A DNA stretch of 64,000 nucleotides from Winogradskyella algicola. Its GTDB lineage: Bacteria; Bacteroidota; Bacteroidia; Flavobacteriales; Flavobacteriaceae. Both the position numbers and the translations under genes were made by a program. The stretch is taken from positions 558,001 through 622,000 of the forward strand of contig NZ_SZQF01000001.1 in the NCBI RefSeq assembly GCF_005869935.1, in the 5' to 3' direction. The notes under the pieces are model-generated. The model saw only the letters and a program-made list of their open reading frames with translations. It searched no databases and had not been told where the DNA came from. This document shows positions 54,017 through 63,750 of the stretch, piece after piece; the stretch's first letter is position 1; every line of letters starts with the position of its first letter.

Positions 54017-55018
54017 ATGGAAGAAACGAGTACAGTTGACATTAAGTCAATTAATGAAAAGATTGAAAAAGAAAGTGCATTTGTTGATTTGCTGACCTTA
54101 GAAATGAACAAGGTTATAGTGGGTCAAAAACACATGGTAGAACGTTTGTTAATTGGACTGCTTGGTCAAGGACATATTCTTTTGGAAGGTGTACCAGGTT
54201 TAGCAAAAACATTAGCTATAAACACCTTATCTAAAGCCATTGATGCAAGTTTTAGCAGAATACAGTTTACACCAGATCTATTACCAGCAGATGTTATTGG
54301 TACATTGATTTACAACATCAAAGAGAATGATTTCTCTATAAAAAAAGGACCAATATTCGCAAATTTTGTCTTAGCAGATGAGATTAATAGAGCACCAGCA
54401 AAAGTACAGTCTGCTCTATTAGAAGCGATGCAAGAAAAGCAGGTAACTATTGGTGATGAAACCTTTGTACTAGACAAACCGTTCCTAGTAATGGCAACAC
54501 AAAATCCTGTTGAGCAAGAAGGAACTTATCCTTTGCCAGAGGCTCAGGTTGACCGTTTTATGCTAAAAACGGTAATTGATTATCCAAAGCTAGATGAAGA
54601 ACAACTTATAGTAAGAGCAAATCTCAAAGGTTCCTATGATAAAGTTAATCCAGTAGTTTCTGTGAAACAAATCCTAAGTGCCCAAGAAGCAGTTAGAGAA
54701 GTTTACATGGATGAGAAGATTGAAAAATATATACTAGATATCATCTTTGCTACGCGTTATCCTGAAAAATACAGACTTGGTGATTTAAAAGCATTAATCT
54801 CCTTTGGTGCTTCTCCTCGTGGCAGTATCAATTTGGCTACTGCAGCAAAGTGTTATGCATTTATAAAGCGAAGAGGTTATGTAATCCCAGAAGATGTAAG
54901 AGCAGTGGTACACGATGTGTTGCGTCACAGAATCGGAATTACTTACGAAGCCGAAGCAGAAAATGTAACTTCAGAAGACATCATTAACAAGATTGTTAAT
55001 GAGATAGAAGTACCATAG
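54017..55018 (+). CDS. MoxR-type AAA+ ATPase
   Basis: A 333-residue MoxR-family ATPase, head of the Bat operon. The P-loop is LLEGVPGLAKTL near residue 57, the Walker B region is VLADEINRAPAKVQSALLEAM near 120 and the sensor region is MATQNPVEQEGTYPLPEAQVDRF. MoxR proteins act as chaperones that insert metal or assemble complexes with VWA-domain partners, which are the next genes (DUF58, BatA, BatB). The start at 54017 (MEETSTVDIKS) is the first ATG after a stop. The gene is 75 bases before the DUF58 gene. Confidence 0.94.
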   Translation: MEETSTVDIKSINEKIEKESAFVDLLTLEMNKVIVGQKHMVERLLIGLLGQGHILLEGVPGLAKTLAINTLSKAIDASFSRIQFTPDLLPADVIGTLIYNIKENDFSIKKGPIFANFVLADEINRAPAKVQSALLEAMQEKQVTIGDETFVLDKPFLVMATQNPVEQEGTYPLPEAQVDRFMLKTVIDYPKLDEEQLIVRANLKGSYDKVNPVVSVKQILSAQEAVREVYMDEKIEKYILDIIFATRYPEKYRLGDLKALISFGASPRGSINLATAAKCYAFIKRRGYVIPEDVRAVVHDVLRHRIGITYEAEAENVTSEDIINKIVNEIEVP

Positions 55019-55093
55019 GATTTTAGATTTAAGAACGATGAATGACGATTTTAAAAATCGCAAAATCAAGAATCTTTAATCGAAAATTGAAAA

Positions 55094-55960
55094 ATGGATA
55101 CCAAAGAACTTCTTAAAAAAGTACGGAAAATAGAGATTAAGACACGTCGTTTGTCTGATCATATTTTTGGCGGTGAGTACCACTCTACCTTCAAAGGTCG
55201 TGGTATGACATTTTCTGAAGTACGTCAGTATCAATTTGGTGATGATGTAAGAAACATAGATTGGAACGTTACAGCACGTTACAACGAACCATATGTAAAG
55301 GTTTTTGAAGAAGAACGCGAACTGACCATGATGCTTATGGCAGATGTGTCTGGTAGTAAATTCTTTGGAACAAAAAATCAATTTAAAGATGTAATTGTTA
55401 CTGAAATAGCGGCAACATTAGCTTTTTCAGCAACACAAAACAATGATAAAATAGGTTTGATTTTATTTTCAGACGAAATCGAACTTTACATACCTCCAAA
55501 AAAGGGACGCTCTCACGTATTAAGAATCATTAGGGAGTTGTTAGAATTTCAGCCAAAAAGTAAAAAAACAAACGTAGCCGAAGCTTTGAAGTTCTTATCT
55601 AATGTTATGAAGAAAAAGGCCATTGTTTTTGTGCTTTCAGATTTTATAGCAGACGATTATAAACAGAATCTTAAAATTGCAGCTGGTAGACACGATATTA
55701 CAGGCATAAGAGTTTATGATAAGCACGAAGAGACCATACCAAATATAGGAATGGTGCAAATGGAAGATGAAGAAACAGGCGAATTACTTTTGGTAAATAC
55801 TTCATCTAAAAATGTAAGACTGAATTACGGTAAATTTTACAGAGAAAAAGTGGATTATTTTAAAGATAGTTTTACCAAGTCTGGTGCTGGTAGTATAGAT
55901 TGTAGAGTAGACGAAAGCTACGTAAAAAAACTATTAGGATATTTTAAACGAAGAGGTTAA
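55094..55960 (+). CDS. DUF58 protein (VWA-like, MoxR partner)
   Basis: A 288-residue protein of the DUF58 family, cytoplasmic, with the signature GRGMTFSEVRQYQFGDDVRNIDWNVTAR split over residues 37-64 and a MIDAS-like DVSGSKFF near residue 87. DUF58 proteins interact with MoxR ATPases. It starts 75 bases downstream of moxR and is followed after 46 bases by the membrane component. There is no export signal, in line with cytosolic action. Confidence 0.92.
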   Translation: MDTKELLKKVRKIEIKTRRLSDHIFGGEYHSTFKGRGMTFSEVRQYQFGDDVRNIDWNVTARYNEPYVKVFEEERELTMMLMADVSGSKFFGTKNQFKDVIVTEIAATLAFSATQNNDKIGLILFSDEIELYIPPKKGRSHVLRIIRELLEFQPKSKKTNVAEALKFLSNVMKKKAIVFVLSDFIADDYKQNLKIAAGRHDITGIRVYDKHEETIPNIGMVQMEDEETGELLLVNTSSKNVRLNYGKFYREKVDYFKDSFTKSGAGSIDCRVDESYVKKLLGYFKRRG

Positions 55961-56006
55961 TAAGCGTGATGCGCTAAGTTAATTAGTGTAAGGTAAAAAG
56001 TATAAA

Positions 56007-57731
56007 GTGACGAAGAATAACACAAATATAATTAGTCTGAGTGAGAAATTATTAGAAGGAGCAACATCGTGCAATGCAGTTGTAATTCTGATACTATCTA
56101 CTATCTACTATTTGCTTTTTACTAGCAACGCTTTTAGTCAGGTTACTTCAGAAGTAGATACCACAAAAATCAGAATAGGCGAACAAATCAACTATAAAAT
56201 AAAAGTTGAAGCCGATTCAAGTGCGTTAGTTGTTTTTCCAGAGGGACAAACCTTTATGCCACTTGAAGCGGTAGAAGCGCTAGATGTTGATACAACTAAA
56301 GAAAATTCAAAATTCAAACTGTCTAGGATTTATAAGCTTACTCAGTTTGATTCAGGTTCGTATGTAATTCCAAAGCAAAAAATAATTATTGGCGAAAAGT
56401 CATTCTTTACAGATTCTTTACGTGTAGATGTTGGTACAGTTCAAGTTGATACTACGAAGCAGAAACTATACGACATTAAACCCATTATAGAAGTTGAAAA
56501 AGGTAATAGTAATTGGTGGAAATGGTTATTGGGAATTTTAGCTGCCTTGGCTTTAGTCGCTTTTTTATTGTGGTGGTTTATCTGGCGAGAAAAACCTCTG
56601 ACAGAGGAAGAAGAAATAGCCTTATTACCACCTTACGATAGAGCAAAACTAGCTTTAAAAAAACTAGATAATAGTCAATATTTGATGCGTTCAGAAGTCA
56701 AAGAATATTATTCTGAACTAACAATGATTATCAGAAAATATTTAGACGAAAAAGTCTATGATCGTTCTTTAGAGAGTACTACGGATGAACTTATTCAAAG
56801 ACTTCAACTTTTAAAGGAAGGCAATCAATTTGCGTTTACAAAAGAGACTATTCTTAATCTCGAAACCATTTTAAAGCGTGCCGATTTGGTGAAATTTGCT
56901 AAATCTGCACCAGACACAGCGCTTATTGAAATGGATAGAGCTACTATTGAAAAAGAGATTGATAGTGTAAAAGCCGTTTTGCCAGAACCAAGCGAAGAAG
57001 AAAAACTATTAGACCAACAATACAAAGAAGAGCAAGAACACAAGAGGAAACGCACTAAGGTTGTTATAACAGTTGCCAGCTTAGCGTTATTACTTGTTGC
57101 TACATATGTAGGTTTTGGTTTAAAATATGGTTTTAAATACTTAAACGACAGTATTTTAGGGGATGAAAGTAAAGAACTTTTAGAAGGTGAATGGGTCAAA
57201 AGCGCATATGGATATCCACCTGTTTATATAGAAACACCAGAGGTTTTAAAACGTATTCAAGATACGCTTTCAAATGATTCAAACAATGAGAAAAAACAAA
57301 GAGAATTTGTATTTGATGATGCGAAACATCTTAATGTAAAAGTCATCACAACCGAGAGAGAGACTGTTCAACAAGAGCAATTAGATATTGAGAGAAACGT
57401 AGGGCAGTCCATTGAGAAGATTCTAGAAGAATGGGAGTCTTTAAATGTTCAAAATATAATTACCAAAAATGATCAATTCATAACGCCAAATAATGTTGAA
57501 GGAAGTAAAACTTATGGTACTGCGGATTTTCCAACTAATGATTCTGACGAAACTTTCGATGGCGAGTATGCCATTTTTAGTTTTGCTACGAAAGAAGGAA
57601 TGATAGCACACATAATCTTAGTTTGGGCTAAAGAGGACAGCTATGCTGTTGAGATTGTGGAAAAAATTATAGCATCTATAGAGATGAAATCTGACGAACA
57701 AGCTAATACAGAACAAGAATCACAGAATTAA
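56007..57731 (+). CDS. BatD/DUF4381-like membrane protein of the Bat operon
   Basis: A 574-residue protein with GTG start 56007 (no in-frame ATG near; the start is uncertain). A hydrophobic segment at about 25-46 is a signal or anchor. Residues about 48-160 form a BatD-like beta domain (IRIGEQINYKIKVEAD), followed by a transmembrane helix (about 170-192, WWKWLLGILAALALVAFLLWW) and a DUF4381-like cytoplasmic helical region (LPPYDRAKLALKKLDNSQYLMRSEV). A second helix at about 350-372 precedes an extra exported domain (about 380-560) that I cannot name. The stop codon overlaps the batA ATG by one base (TAATG), so translation is coupled. Confidence 0.82.
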   Translation: MTKNNTNIISLSEKLLEGATSCNAVVILILSTIYYLLFTSNAFSQVTSEVDTTKIRIGEQINYKIKVEADSSALVVFPEGQTFMPLEAVEALDVDTTKENSKFKLSRIYKLTQFDSGSYVIPKQKIIIGEKSFFTDSLRVDVGTVQVDTTKQKLYDIKPIIEVEKGNSNWWKWLLGILAALALVAFLLWWFIWREKPLTEEEEIALLPPYDRAKLALKKLDNSQYLMRSEVKEYYSELTMIIRKYLDEKVYDRSLESTTDELIQRLQLLKEGNQFAFTKETILNLETILKRADLVKFAKSAPDTALIEMDRATIEKEIDSVKAVLPEPSEEEKLLDQQYKEEQEHKRKRTKVVITVASLALLLVATYVGFGLKYGFKYLNDSILGDESKELLEGEWVKSAYGYPPVYIETPEVLKRIQDTLSNDSNNEKKQREFVFDDAKHLNVKVITTERETVQQEQLDIERNVGQSIEKILEEWESLNVQNIITKNDQFITPNNVEGSKTYGTADFPTNDSDETFDGEYAIFSFATKEGMIAHIILVWAKEDSYAVEIVEKIIASIEMKSDEQANTEQESQN

Positions 57732-58735
57732 TGTTTGAAAATATAGAGTTTTTAAATAAAGAATTGTTTTGGTTTCTATTGCTTTTGCCAATAGCAATAG
57801 CTTGGTACGTGTTTAAGCACAATAAGCAATCAGCAGAGTTAAAGATATCAAGCATAGAAGGCTTTAAAGGAACATCTTCATTTTGGTCAAAGTTCAAACA
57901 TATATTATTTGCACTAAGAATACTTGCTTTAACTTTATTAACCACAGCACTTGCAAGACCTAGAACTGTCGATGTTTCTACCAAAACAAAAACAACAAGA
58001 GGTATAGATATTGTAATGGCTATAGATGTATCTGCAAGTATGCTGGCAAAAGATTTGCGTCCTAACCGTTTGGAGGCTTTAAAAGAAGTTGCCGCAGATT
58101 TTATAGATGGTCGCCCAAATGATAGAATAGGTTTAGTAGAGTATGCTGGCGAAGCTTACACCAAAACACCAATTACAACAGATAAATCTATAGTACAACG
58201 TTCTTTAAGAGATATAAAGTACAATACGATAATAGAAGGAGGTACAGCAATTGGTATGGGCTTGGCAACTTCAGTAAATAGGCTTAAGGACAGTAGAGCT
58301 AAAAGTAAGGTGATTATTCTCCTTACTGATGGTGTCAACAATTCAGGTTTTATAGATCCAAAAATAGCCAGTGAATTGGCAGTAGAATATGGTATTAAAG
58401 TTTACACCATAGGTTTAGGAACCAATGGAATGGCATTATCACCAAGTTCTATAAATGCTAACGGAACGTTTAGATACAGTCGCCAACAAGTAGAGATTGA
58501 TGAAAAATTACTCGAGGAAATAGCAGATGCTACTGGTGGACAATATTTTAGAGCTACCGACAATGAAAAGCTTGCAGAAATCTACAAAGAAATTAACAAG
58601 CTAGAAAAAACAGAAATACAAGAAAAGAAATATTACAATTACGACGAAAAATACAGACCTTTAGTACTCCTTGGAGGATTACTTTTGTTAGTAGAAATTA
58701 TATTAAGAAACACAATATTTAGAAGCTTTGTTTAG
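57731..58735 (+). CDS. batA: BatA, VWA-domain membrane protein
   Basis: A 334-residue inner-membrane protein with a von Willebrand A domain between N-terminal (about 12-28 and 57-73) and C-terminal (about 308-325) helices. The MIDAS motif DVSAS is at 99-103, followed by the TDGVNN metal-site motif. BatA proteins of Bacteroidota (aerotolerance operon) form complexes with BatB. Whether they protect from oxidative stress or help assemble surface proteins is not settled. The gene overlaps the next by 8 bases. Confidence 0.92.
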   Translation: MFENIEFLNKELFWFLLLLPIAIAWYVFKHNKQSAELKISSIEGFKGTSSFWSKFKHILFALRILALTLLTTALARPRTVDVSTKTKTTRGIDIVMAIDVSASMLAKDLRPNRLEALKEVAADFIDGRPNDRIGLVEYAGEAYTKTPITTDKSIVQRSLRDIKYNTIIEGGTAIGMGLATSVNRLKDSRAKSKVIILLTDGVNNSGFIDPKIASELAVEYGIKVYTIGLGTNGMALSPSSINANGTFRYSRQQVEIDEKLLEEIADATGGQYFRATDNEKLAEIYKEINKLEKTEIQEKKYYNYDEKYRPLVLLGGLLLLVEIILRNTIFRSFV

Positions 58736-59768
58736 ACTAGATGAAAAAATATGGTTTTGGACGTTACTGGCAATACCAGTAATCATATTGTTATTTGTGT
58801 TATTGCAAATTTGGAGGCGTTCTGCACAAAAGAAATTCGCAGATAGTCACCTTCTCAGTCGCCTTAGTCCTAATCAGTCTCTCTTTAAAAGTGTTTTAAA
58901 GGTGGCAGTGCTATGTGCTGCATTTGGTTGTTTATCGCTAGCTTTAGTAAATCCAAAAATAGGCACTAAATTAGAAACAGTTCGCAGTCAAGGAGTTGAT
59001 ATTGTATTTGCGATAGATGTCTCAAAAAGTATGTTGGCTGAAGATATTGCACCTAATCGATTAGAGAAATCGAAACAATTGGTTAGAGAAATCATTAATA
59101 GCCTTGCTAGCGATAGAGTTGGTATTATTGCCTATGCAGGTAAAGCTTTTCCGCAGTTACCAATAACCACAGACTATGCTTCTGCTAAGATGTTTTTACA
59201 AAATATGAATACAGATATGTTGTCTTCACAAGGTACAGCAATTCATGAAGCTATTCAGTTGGCTAAAACCTATTATGATGATGACGAGCAAACCAACCGC
59301 ATATTAATTATTATTTCAGATGGTGAAGATCATGGTGGTGAGGCTGTAGATATTGCCGAAGAGGCATCTGATGAAGGTATTAAAATCTTATCTGTTGGTG
59401 TTGGTAATGCCAAGGGAGGTCCAATACCTATTAAGCGAAATGGTGTTGTTCTCAATTACAAAAAAGATAGTAATGGAGAAACAGTTATTACCAGATTAGA
59501 TGAAAGCACTTTAAGGGAAATTGCAGAAGAAACAGATGGAGTTTATGTAAACGGAAGTAATACAGCAGATGTAGTAGACACCATAAAGAACGTTTTAGAT
59601 AAAATGGATAAAAAGGAGTTTGAATCTAAACAAATAGCAGACTTTAAAGATCAGTTTCAATGGTTTTTAGGTTTAGGTATTTTATTATTATTTATTGAGA
59701 TATTCTTTTTAGAGAGAAAAACGGCTTGGTTAAAGAAATTGAATTTATTTAATGAAACATCTAACTAA
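58728..59768 (+). CDS. batB: BatB, VWA-domain membrane protein
   Basis: A 346-residue paralogue of BatA. The start is TTG 58728, giving MFRLDEKIWFWTLLAIPVI, which is the family N-terminus and overlaps batA by 8 bases; no ATG is possible without losing the first helix. The MIDAS is DVSKS (97-101), then SDGEDHGG. Transmembrane helices are at about 10-27, 57-75 and 312-328. It follows batA directly and is followed by a 135-base gap before batC that contains no gene. Confidence 0.9.
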   Translation: MFRLDEKIWFWTLLAIPVIILLFVLLQIWRRSAQKKFADSHLLSRLSPNQSLFKSVLKVAVLCAAFGCLSLALVNPKIGTKLETVRSQGVDIVFAIDVSKSMLAEDIAPNRLEKSKQLVREIINSLASDRVGIIAYAGKAFPQLPITTDYASAKMFLQNMNTDMLSSQGTAIHEAIQLAKTYYDDDEQTNRILIIISDGEDHGGEAVDIAEEASDEGIKILSVGVGNAKGGPIPIKRNGVVLNYKKDSNGETVITRLDESTLREIAEETDGVYVNGSNTADVVDTIKNVLDKMDKKEFESKQIADFKDQFQWFLGLGILLLFIEIFFLERKTAWLKKLNLFNETSN

Positions 59769-59903
59769 ATCTTTTAATTTAGAAACTAATGACTTTAAAG
59801 ATGTTCAACGAGACAAAAAACAAATGATTACTAGCGAGCTCAAACTTTTAAATTTTCTTTAACGCCATATATTTAGAGGGTTTGTTACTTTTAAAGTAGA
59901 ATT

Positions 59904-60743
59904 ATGAAGATGAAGATATACATATTAGTAATAGTTGTTTTGACTGTTTGTTTTGGTTATTCACAAGACAAGAATAAAGAACAGTTAAAGAAAGAAAGAA
60001 AGGCTACCGACTTGGTTTATGAAGCTAATGAATTGGCTCAAAAAGAAGACTATATTTCAGCTGAAATGGAGTATAGAAGAGCTATTTCTAATGCACCAAG
60101 TAAAGCTGTAGGTGCTTATAATCTTGCCAATACTTATTATAAAAAAGGCAATTATAATGAAGCCTTGTTTAGAACACAAGAGGCTGTAGAAAATGCACAA
60201 AACAAAGATGAAAAACATAGAGCTTTTCACAATCTAGGCAATATTTTAATGCAAGAAGAAAACTGTAAAGGTGCGGTTGAAGCGTTCAAAAATGCATTAA
60301 GAAATAATCCTTCAGATGAAGAAACTAGGTATAATTTTGCTTTAGCCAAAGAATGTGCCGAACAGCAGCAAGACGGTGGTGGTGAAGACGACAAAAAGGA
60401 CGAAAATAAAGAAGAAGAAAAAGACAAAGAGAAAGAAGAAAAGAAAGAAGACGAAAATAAAGATAACAAGGATAATAAAGACAAAGGCGACGACGAGAAA
60501 AAAGAAGGAGACAAAGAGGAAGACGATAAAGGTAAACCTCAAGATGATAAGAAAGATGACGGTAAAGGCGATAAAGAAAAAAAAGATCCAAACCAAAAGT
60601 CTAAACCCAAACCAGGTCAGATGTCTCCTCAGCAAATAAAGAATATTCTTGAAGCTATGCAGAATCAAGAACAAAAGGTTCAGCAAAAAATAAATGCTGA
60701 AAAGCAAAAAGGAGCTAAAGTAAGGACAGAGAAAGATTGGTAG
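59904..60743 (+). CDS. batC: BatC, TPR protein with acidic/basic low-complexity region
   Basis: A 279-residue exported protein (signal peptide MKMKIYILVIVVLTVCFGYSQ). Residues about 33-155 hold TPR repeats (AKEYNLANTYYKKGNYNEAL type), then a very Lys/Glu/Asp-rich stretch from about 160 to 235, and a C-terminal helical segment (QMSPQQIKNILEAMQNQEQKV) that is conserved in this family. The low-complexity stretch has long antisense open frames that are artefacts. It lies 135 bases after batB. Confidence 0.88.
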   Translation: MKMKIYILVIVVLTVCFGYSQDKNKEQLKKERKATDLVYEANELAQKEDYISAEMEYRRAISNAPSKAVGAYNLANTYYKKGNYNEALFRTQEAVENAQNKDEKHRAFHNLGNILMQEENCKGAVEAFKNALRNNPSDEETRYNFALAKECAEQQQDGGGEDDKKDENKEEEKDKEKEEKKEDENKDNKDNKDKGDDEKKEGDKEEDDKGKPQDDKKDDGKGDKEKKDPNQKSKPKPGQMSPQQIKNILEAMQNQEQKVQQKINAEKQKGAKVRTEKDW

Positions 60744-60778
60744 TATAGAAAGGAGTTACCTATCATTGTTGCCGTAAA

Positions 60779-62551
60779 ATGAAAATCATCAAAAACATAT
60801 CGATAATTTTATTTTTGCTAGTATCTAGCATATCCTATACACAAGTAAAGTTTGAAGCCAAAGTAAGCAAACAAAAACTTGGTGTTAATGAACGCTTGCG
60901 TATTGATTTTGAGATGAATCAAGACGGAGACAATTTTGTACCACCTAACTTTGATGATTTTACAGTTGTAGGTGGCCCAAATACGTCTTTAAAGAATTTG
61001 TATGTTAATGGCAAAAGAACATATCAAAAAACCTACAGTTATTTTTTAGCACCAAAAAAGAAAGGCAAGTTTACCATTAAACAAGCTACTATAGAGATTG
61101 ATGGTGAAGTTTATAAAACGTTTCCAGTAACAGTTACTGTAACTGCTGCAGTAGATAAGCCAAATGGTCCTCCAGATGCATCAGATATCGCTTCAGACAA
61201 AATCCATTTGGTGGCTGAAGTATCAAATAGCAATCCTTATTTAAACGAACCAACAACAGTAGTCTACAAGCTATACGTTTCTACAGAAGTTGGTATTAGC
61301 AGTAATTGGAGAGAAAAACAAACACCAAGGTACAACGACTTTTGGAGTCAGAATATAGAAATAAAGGGGCTTAATATTCAAAGAGGTGAATATAAAGGCG
61401 AAGACTATCGTTATGTTGTTCTAAGAAAAACGGTCTTATATCCTCAAAAAACAGGCAAATTAAAGTTAGAACCTTTAGTCTTAGATATTACTGTAGAAGT
61501 ACCTACAGGCAGAGCCAATATCTTTGGTCAGCAGATAATGACTCAGGTGCCCAAAACGGTAACAGCTGGTAGTAGGACTATAAATGTAAAACCATTACCA
61601 GAACAAGGCAAACCATCAGATTTTAAGGGTGCGGTCGGTGATTTCGACTTTAAAGTTACAACTTCTAAAAATCAATTAAATGCTACAGAATCCTTACAAG
61701 CTAAAATTGAGGTTTCAGGCAGAGGAAACCTTAAACTATTTGAACTACCCAAGTTAACAACTCCAAGTTCTTTAGAGGTATACGAGCCGGAACATAAAGA
61801 GAGCGTAAGAACAAACTTGGGAGGTATGCAAGGTAGTATTTCAGATACTTATACCATTGTACCGCAATATCGAGGTAAATACCCAGTACCATCCATATCG
61901 TTTTCTTATTTCGATCTTAAAACCGAAAGTTATAAACGCATTACGTCAGACGAAATTATAATAGATGTTGTCGAAGGGCCTACGGCTACTACTGACAATT
62001 CAGAAAACACATCAGCAGCTACCAAACAGGCAGTAAAGCCTAATGCAAATGCTTTTGCTTTTATAAAAACAAGTTCTAACTGGGAGTCTATGACAACCAA
62101 AGACTTTTTTAAGTCAACAAGTTTCTGGTGTTTGTTATTGTTGCCGTTTTTAGCAATTCCATTAGCTATAGTAATCCGAAGAGAAAAAGACAAACGCAAA
62201 GCTGATATTATTGGTAGTCGTGTTAGAAAAGCAGACCGTTTAGCAAAAAAATATTTGAGTGAAGCTAAAAAGAATTTAGGACAGAAGGAAGCATTTTATG
62301 AGTCACTAGAGCGAGCTCTTCATAATTATTTAAAAGCAAAATTGCGCATTGAAACGAGTGATTTTAATAAAGAGAAAATAGAAACATTACTTACTAAAAA
62401 AAATGTAGAAAGTACTGTTGTTTCTGAATTTATCTCAATTATAGAGAGTTGCGAATTGGCAAGATATACGCCAATAACAAATGTAACTATGCAGAATGAT
62501 TACGATAAAGCGGCAAAAACAATTTCATTAATAGATAAACAAATAAGGTAG
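60779..62551 (+). CDS. batD: BatD, exported/anchored beta-domain protein
   Basis: A 590-residue protein with a signal peptide (MKIIKNISIILFLLVSSISYTQ) and multiple beta-sandwich modules (VNERLRIDFEMNQDG, KKGKFTIKQATIEIDG and similar, later SGRGNLKLFELPKL). One transmembrane helix is near 439-460 (WCLLLLPFLAIPLAIVI), followed by a cytoplasmic helical tail (KADRLAKKYLSEAKKNLGQKEAFYE). This is BatD of the Bacteroidota aerotolerance operon. It is 35 bases from batC and 1 base from batE. Confidence 0.9.
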   Translation: MKIIKNISIILFLLVSSISYTQVKFEAKVSKQKLGVNERLRIDFEMNQDGDNFVPPNFDDFTVVGGPNTSLKNLYVNGKRTYQKTYSYFLAPKKKGKFTIKQATIEIDGEVYKTFPVTVTVTAAVDKPNGPPDASDIASDKIHLVAEVSNSNPYLNEPTTVVYKLYVSTEVGISSNWREKQTPRYNDFWSQNIEIKGLNIQRGEYKGEDYRYVVLRKTVLYPQKTGKLKLEPLVLDITVEVPTGRANIFGQQIMTQVPKTVTAGSRTINVKPLPEQGKPSDFKGAVGDFDFKVTTSKNQLNATESLQAKIEVSGRGNLKLFELPKLTTPSSLEVYEPEHKESVRTNLGGMQGSISDTYTIVPQYRGKYPVPSISFSYFDLKTESYKRITSDEIIIDVVEGPTATTDNSENTSAATKQAVKPNANAFAFIKTSSNWESMTTKDFFKSTSFWCLLLLPFLAIPLAIVIRREKDKRKADIIGSRVRKADRLAKKYLSEAKKNLGQKEAFYESLERALHNYLKAKLRIETSDFNKEKIETLLTKKNVESTVVSEFISIIESCELARYTPITNVTMQNDYDKAAKTISLIDKQIR

Positions 62552-62552
62552 T

Positions 62553-63314
62553 ATGAGAAAGGTATTGTTTCTGTTAGTGGTTTGTATTACTTGTTTTGGT
62601 TTTTCTCAAAACAATCAGCTATTTGATGAAGCAAATGCTTTGTATAATGATGGTAAATATGCAGAGGCTATTGATAAGTATGAGGCTATTTTAGATTCGG
62701 GACAACATTCTGCAGAACTTTACTTTAATTTAGGAAACGCTAATTATAAGCTTAACAATGTAGCACCAAGTATATATTATTACGAAAAGGCATTACTGCT
62801 AAATCCAGATGATGAGGATATTAAAAACAATCTGGCAGGTTACGCTCAAAATATGACAGTTGATGCCATAGAAACAGTCCCACAAGTTGGTTTTGCCAGA
62901 ATTATTAATAACATAGTTAATACTTTTAACACAGATGCTTGGGCCAAAATGGCAATTGCAGGAGTGTTTATTTTTGTAATCTTATTTTTACTATATCACT
63001 TTTCTTACGCAACTTCAAAAAAGCGAATAGCCTTTGTTGTAAGTCTAATTGGTTTATTTTTTGCCTGTTTTTCAGTTGCAATGGCATTTCAGAAAGAAAG
63101 TTTAGACCATAAAGATAATCCTGCAATTGTATTTGCAAAGGAATCTAGAGTAAAGTCAGAAGCCAATAAAACCTCAGAGGAGGTTTTCAGACTTCATGAA
63201 GGTACTAAAGTACAAGTTTTGGAGACCTACGATGATTGGTATAAAATTGAACTTTCAGACAAATCTACAGGCTGGATTCCTTCAAAAGACATAAAAATCT
63301 TAAAGACCTTTTAG
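62553..63314 (+). CDS. batE: BatE, TPR and SH3 membrane protein
   Basis: A 253-residue protein with a signal peptide (MRKVLFLLVVCITCFGFSQ) and TPR repeats (about 22-105, AEAIDKYEAILDSG, AELYFNLGNANYKL). Two transmembrane helices follow (about 130-150 and 157-176), then a C-terminal SH3 domain (about 187-253, ESRVKSEANKTSEEVFRLHEGTKVQ split by strands, WYKIELSDKSTGWIP). It closes the Bat operon. It starts two bases after the batD stop. Confidence 0.9.
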   Translation: MRKVLFLLVVCITCFGFSQNNQLFDEANALYNDGKYAEAIDKYEAILDSGQHSAELYFNLGNANYKLNNVAPSIYYYEKALLLNPDDEDIKNNLAGYAQNMTVDAIETVPQVGFARIINNIVNTFNTDAWAKMAIAGVFIFVILFLLYHFSYATSKKRIAFVVSLIGLFFACFSVAMAFQKESLDHKDNPAIVFAKESRVKSEANKTSEEVFRLHEGTKVQVLETYDDWYKIELSDKSTGWIPSKDIKILKTF

Positions 63315-63369
63315 ATATTGTTAACAAAATCATATATTGTGAGTATTATATTTGCTGGTAGCACAACCT

Positions 63370-63663
63370 ATGATTTTAAAAAAAACAATTGCACTCTGCT
63401 TTGTGATATTATTCACATTGATAATAAGTGCACCAACCATTATTGTATCCTGCGATGATTCTGCAGATATTTCTGCATTTTTTGGAATGAACGAAGAGGA
63501 AGAGCAAGAAGATATAAAACTTCTCTTTGATTATACAGTTGAACTAACCCAAGATTTTTCAATAGACACTTCTAAAGTTGAACACATAGGTTATACAAGT
63601 AATAAATATCGTAAGCCACACTTAAATTTAATTTCACCGCCTCCCGAGAAACGTTTGGTTTAG
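63370..63663 (+). CDS. Hypothetical exported protein upstream of SulP
   Basis: A 97-residue protein with a hydrophobic N-terminus (MILKKTIALCFVILFTLIISAPTIIV, a signal peptide or anchor; ATG 63370 preferred to TTG 63352). After a Cys-Asp-Asp segment it has an acidic stretch (EEEEQEDIKLLF) and ends in PPPEKRLV. No domain is recognised. It sits between the Bat operon (55 bases upstream) and the SulP transporter (87 bases downstream), on the same strand. Confidence 0.6.
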   Translation: MILKKTIALCFVILFTLIISAPTIIVSCDDSADISAFFGMNEEEEQEDIKLLFDYTVELTQDFSIDTSKVEHIGYTSNKYRKPHLNLISPPPEKRLV

Positions 63664-63715
63664 TTCCCGTCAATCAGAATATTAAAAAAGGTTTCAAAAT
63701 TTAATTTATAAAAGA

Positions 63716-63733
63716 CTTAGAGGTTCCTCTAAG
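63716..63733 (+). promoter_or_regulatory. Short hairpin upstream of SulP gene
   Basis: CTTAGAGG (63716-63723) and CCTCTAAG (63726-63733) are exact complements with a 2-base centre, 17 bases before the SulP ATG. It may be the end of an upstream transcript or a leader hairpin; no T run follows. Confidence 0.4.
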
Positions 63734-63750
63734 CATAAATAGTATTTATT

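Noticed and set aside
60227..60707. Long open frames on both strands over batC (four overlapping ORFs)
   Set aside because: They come from the Lys/Glu/Asp-rich low-complexity codons of batC, which leave other frames open; the antisense products are Phe/Leu/Ser-rich with no start context.
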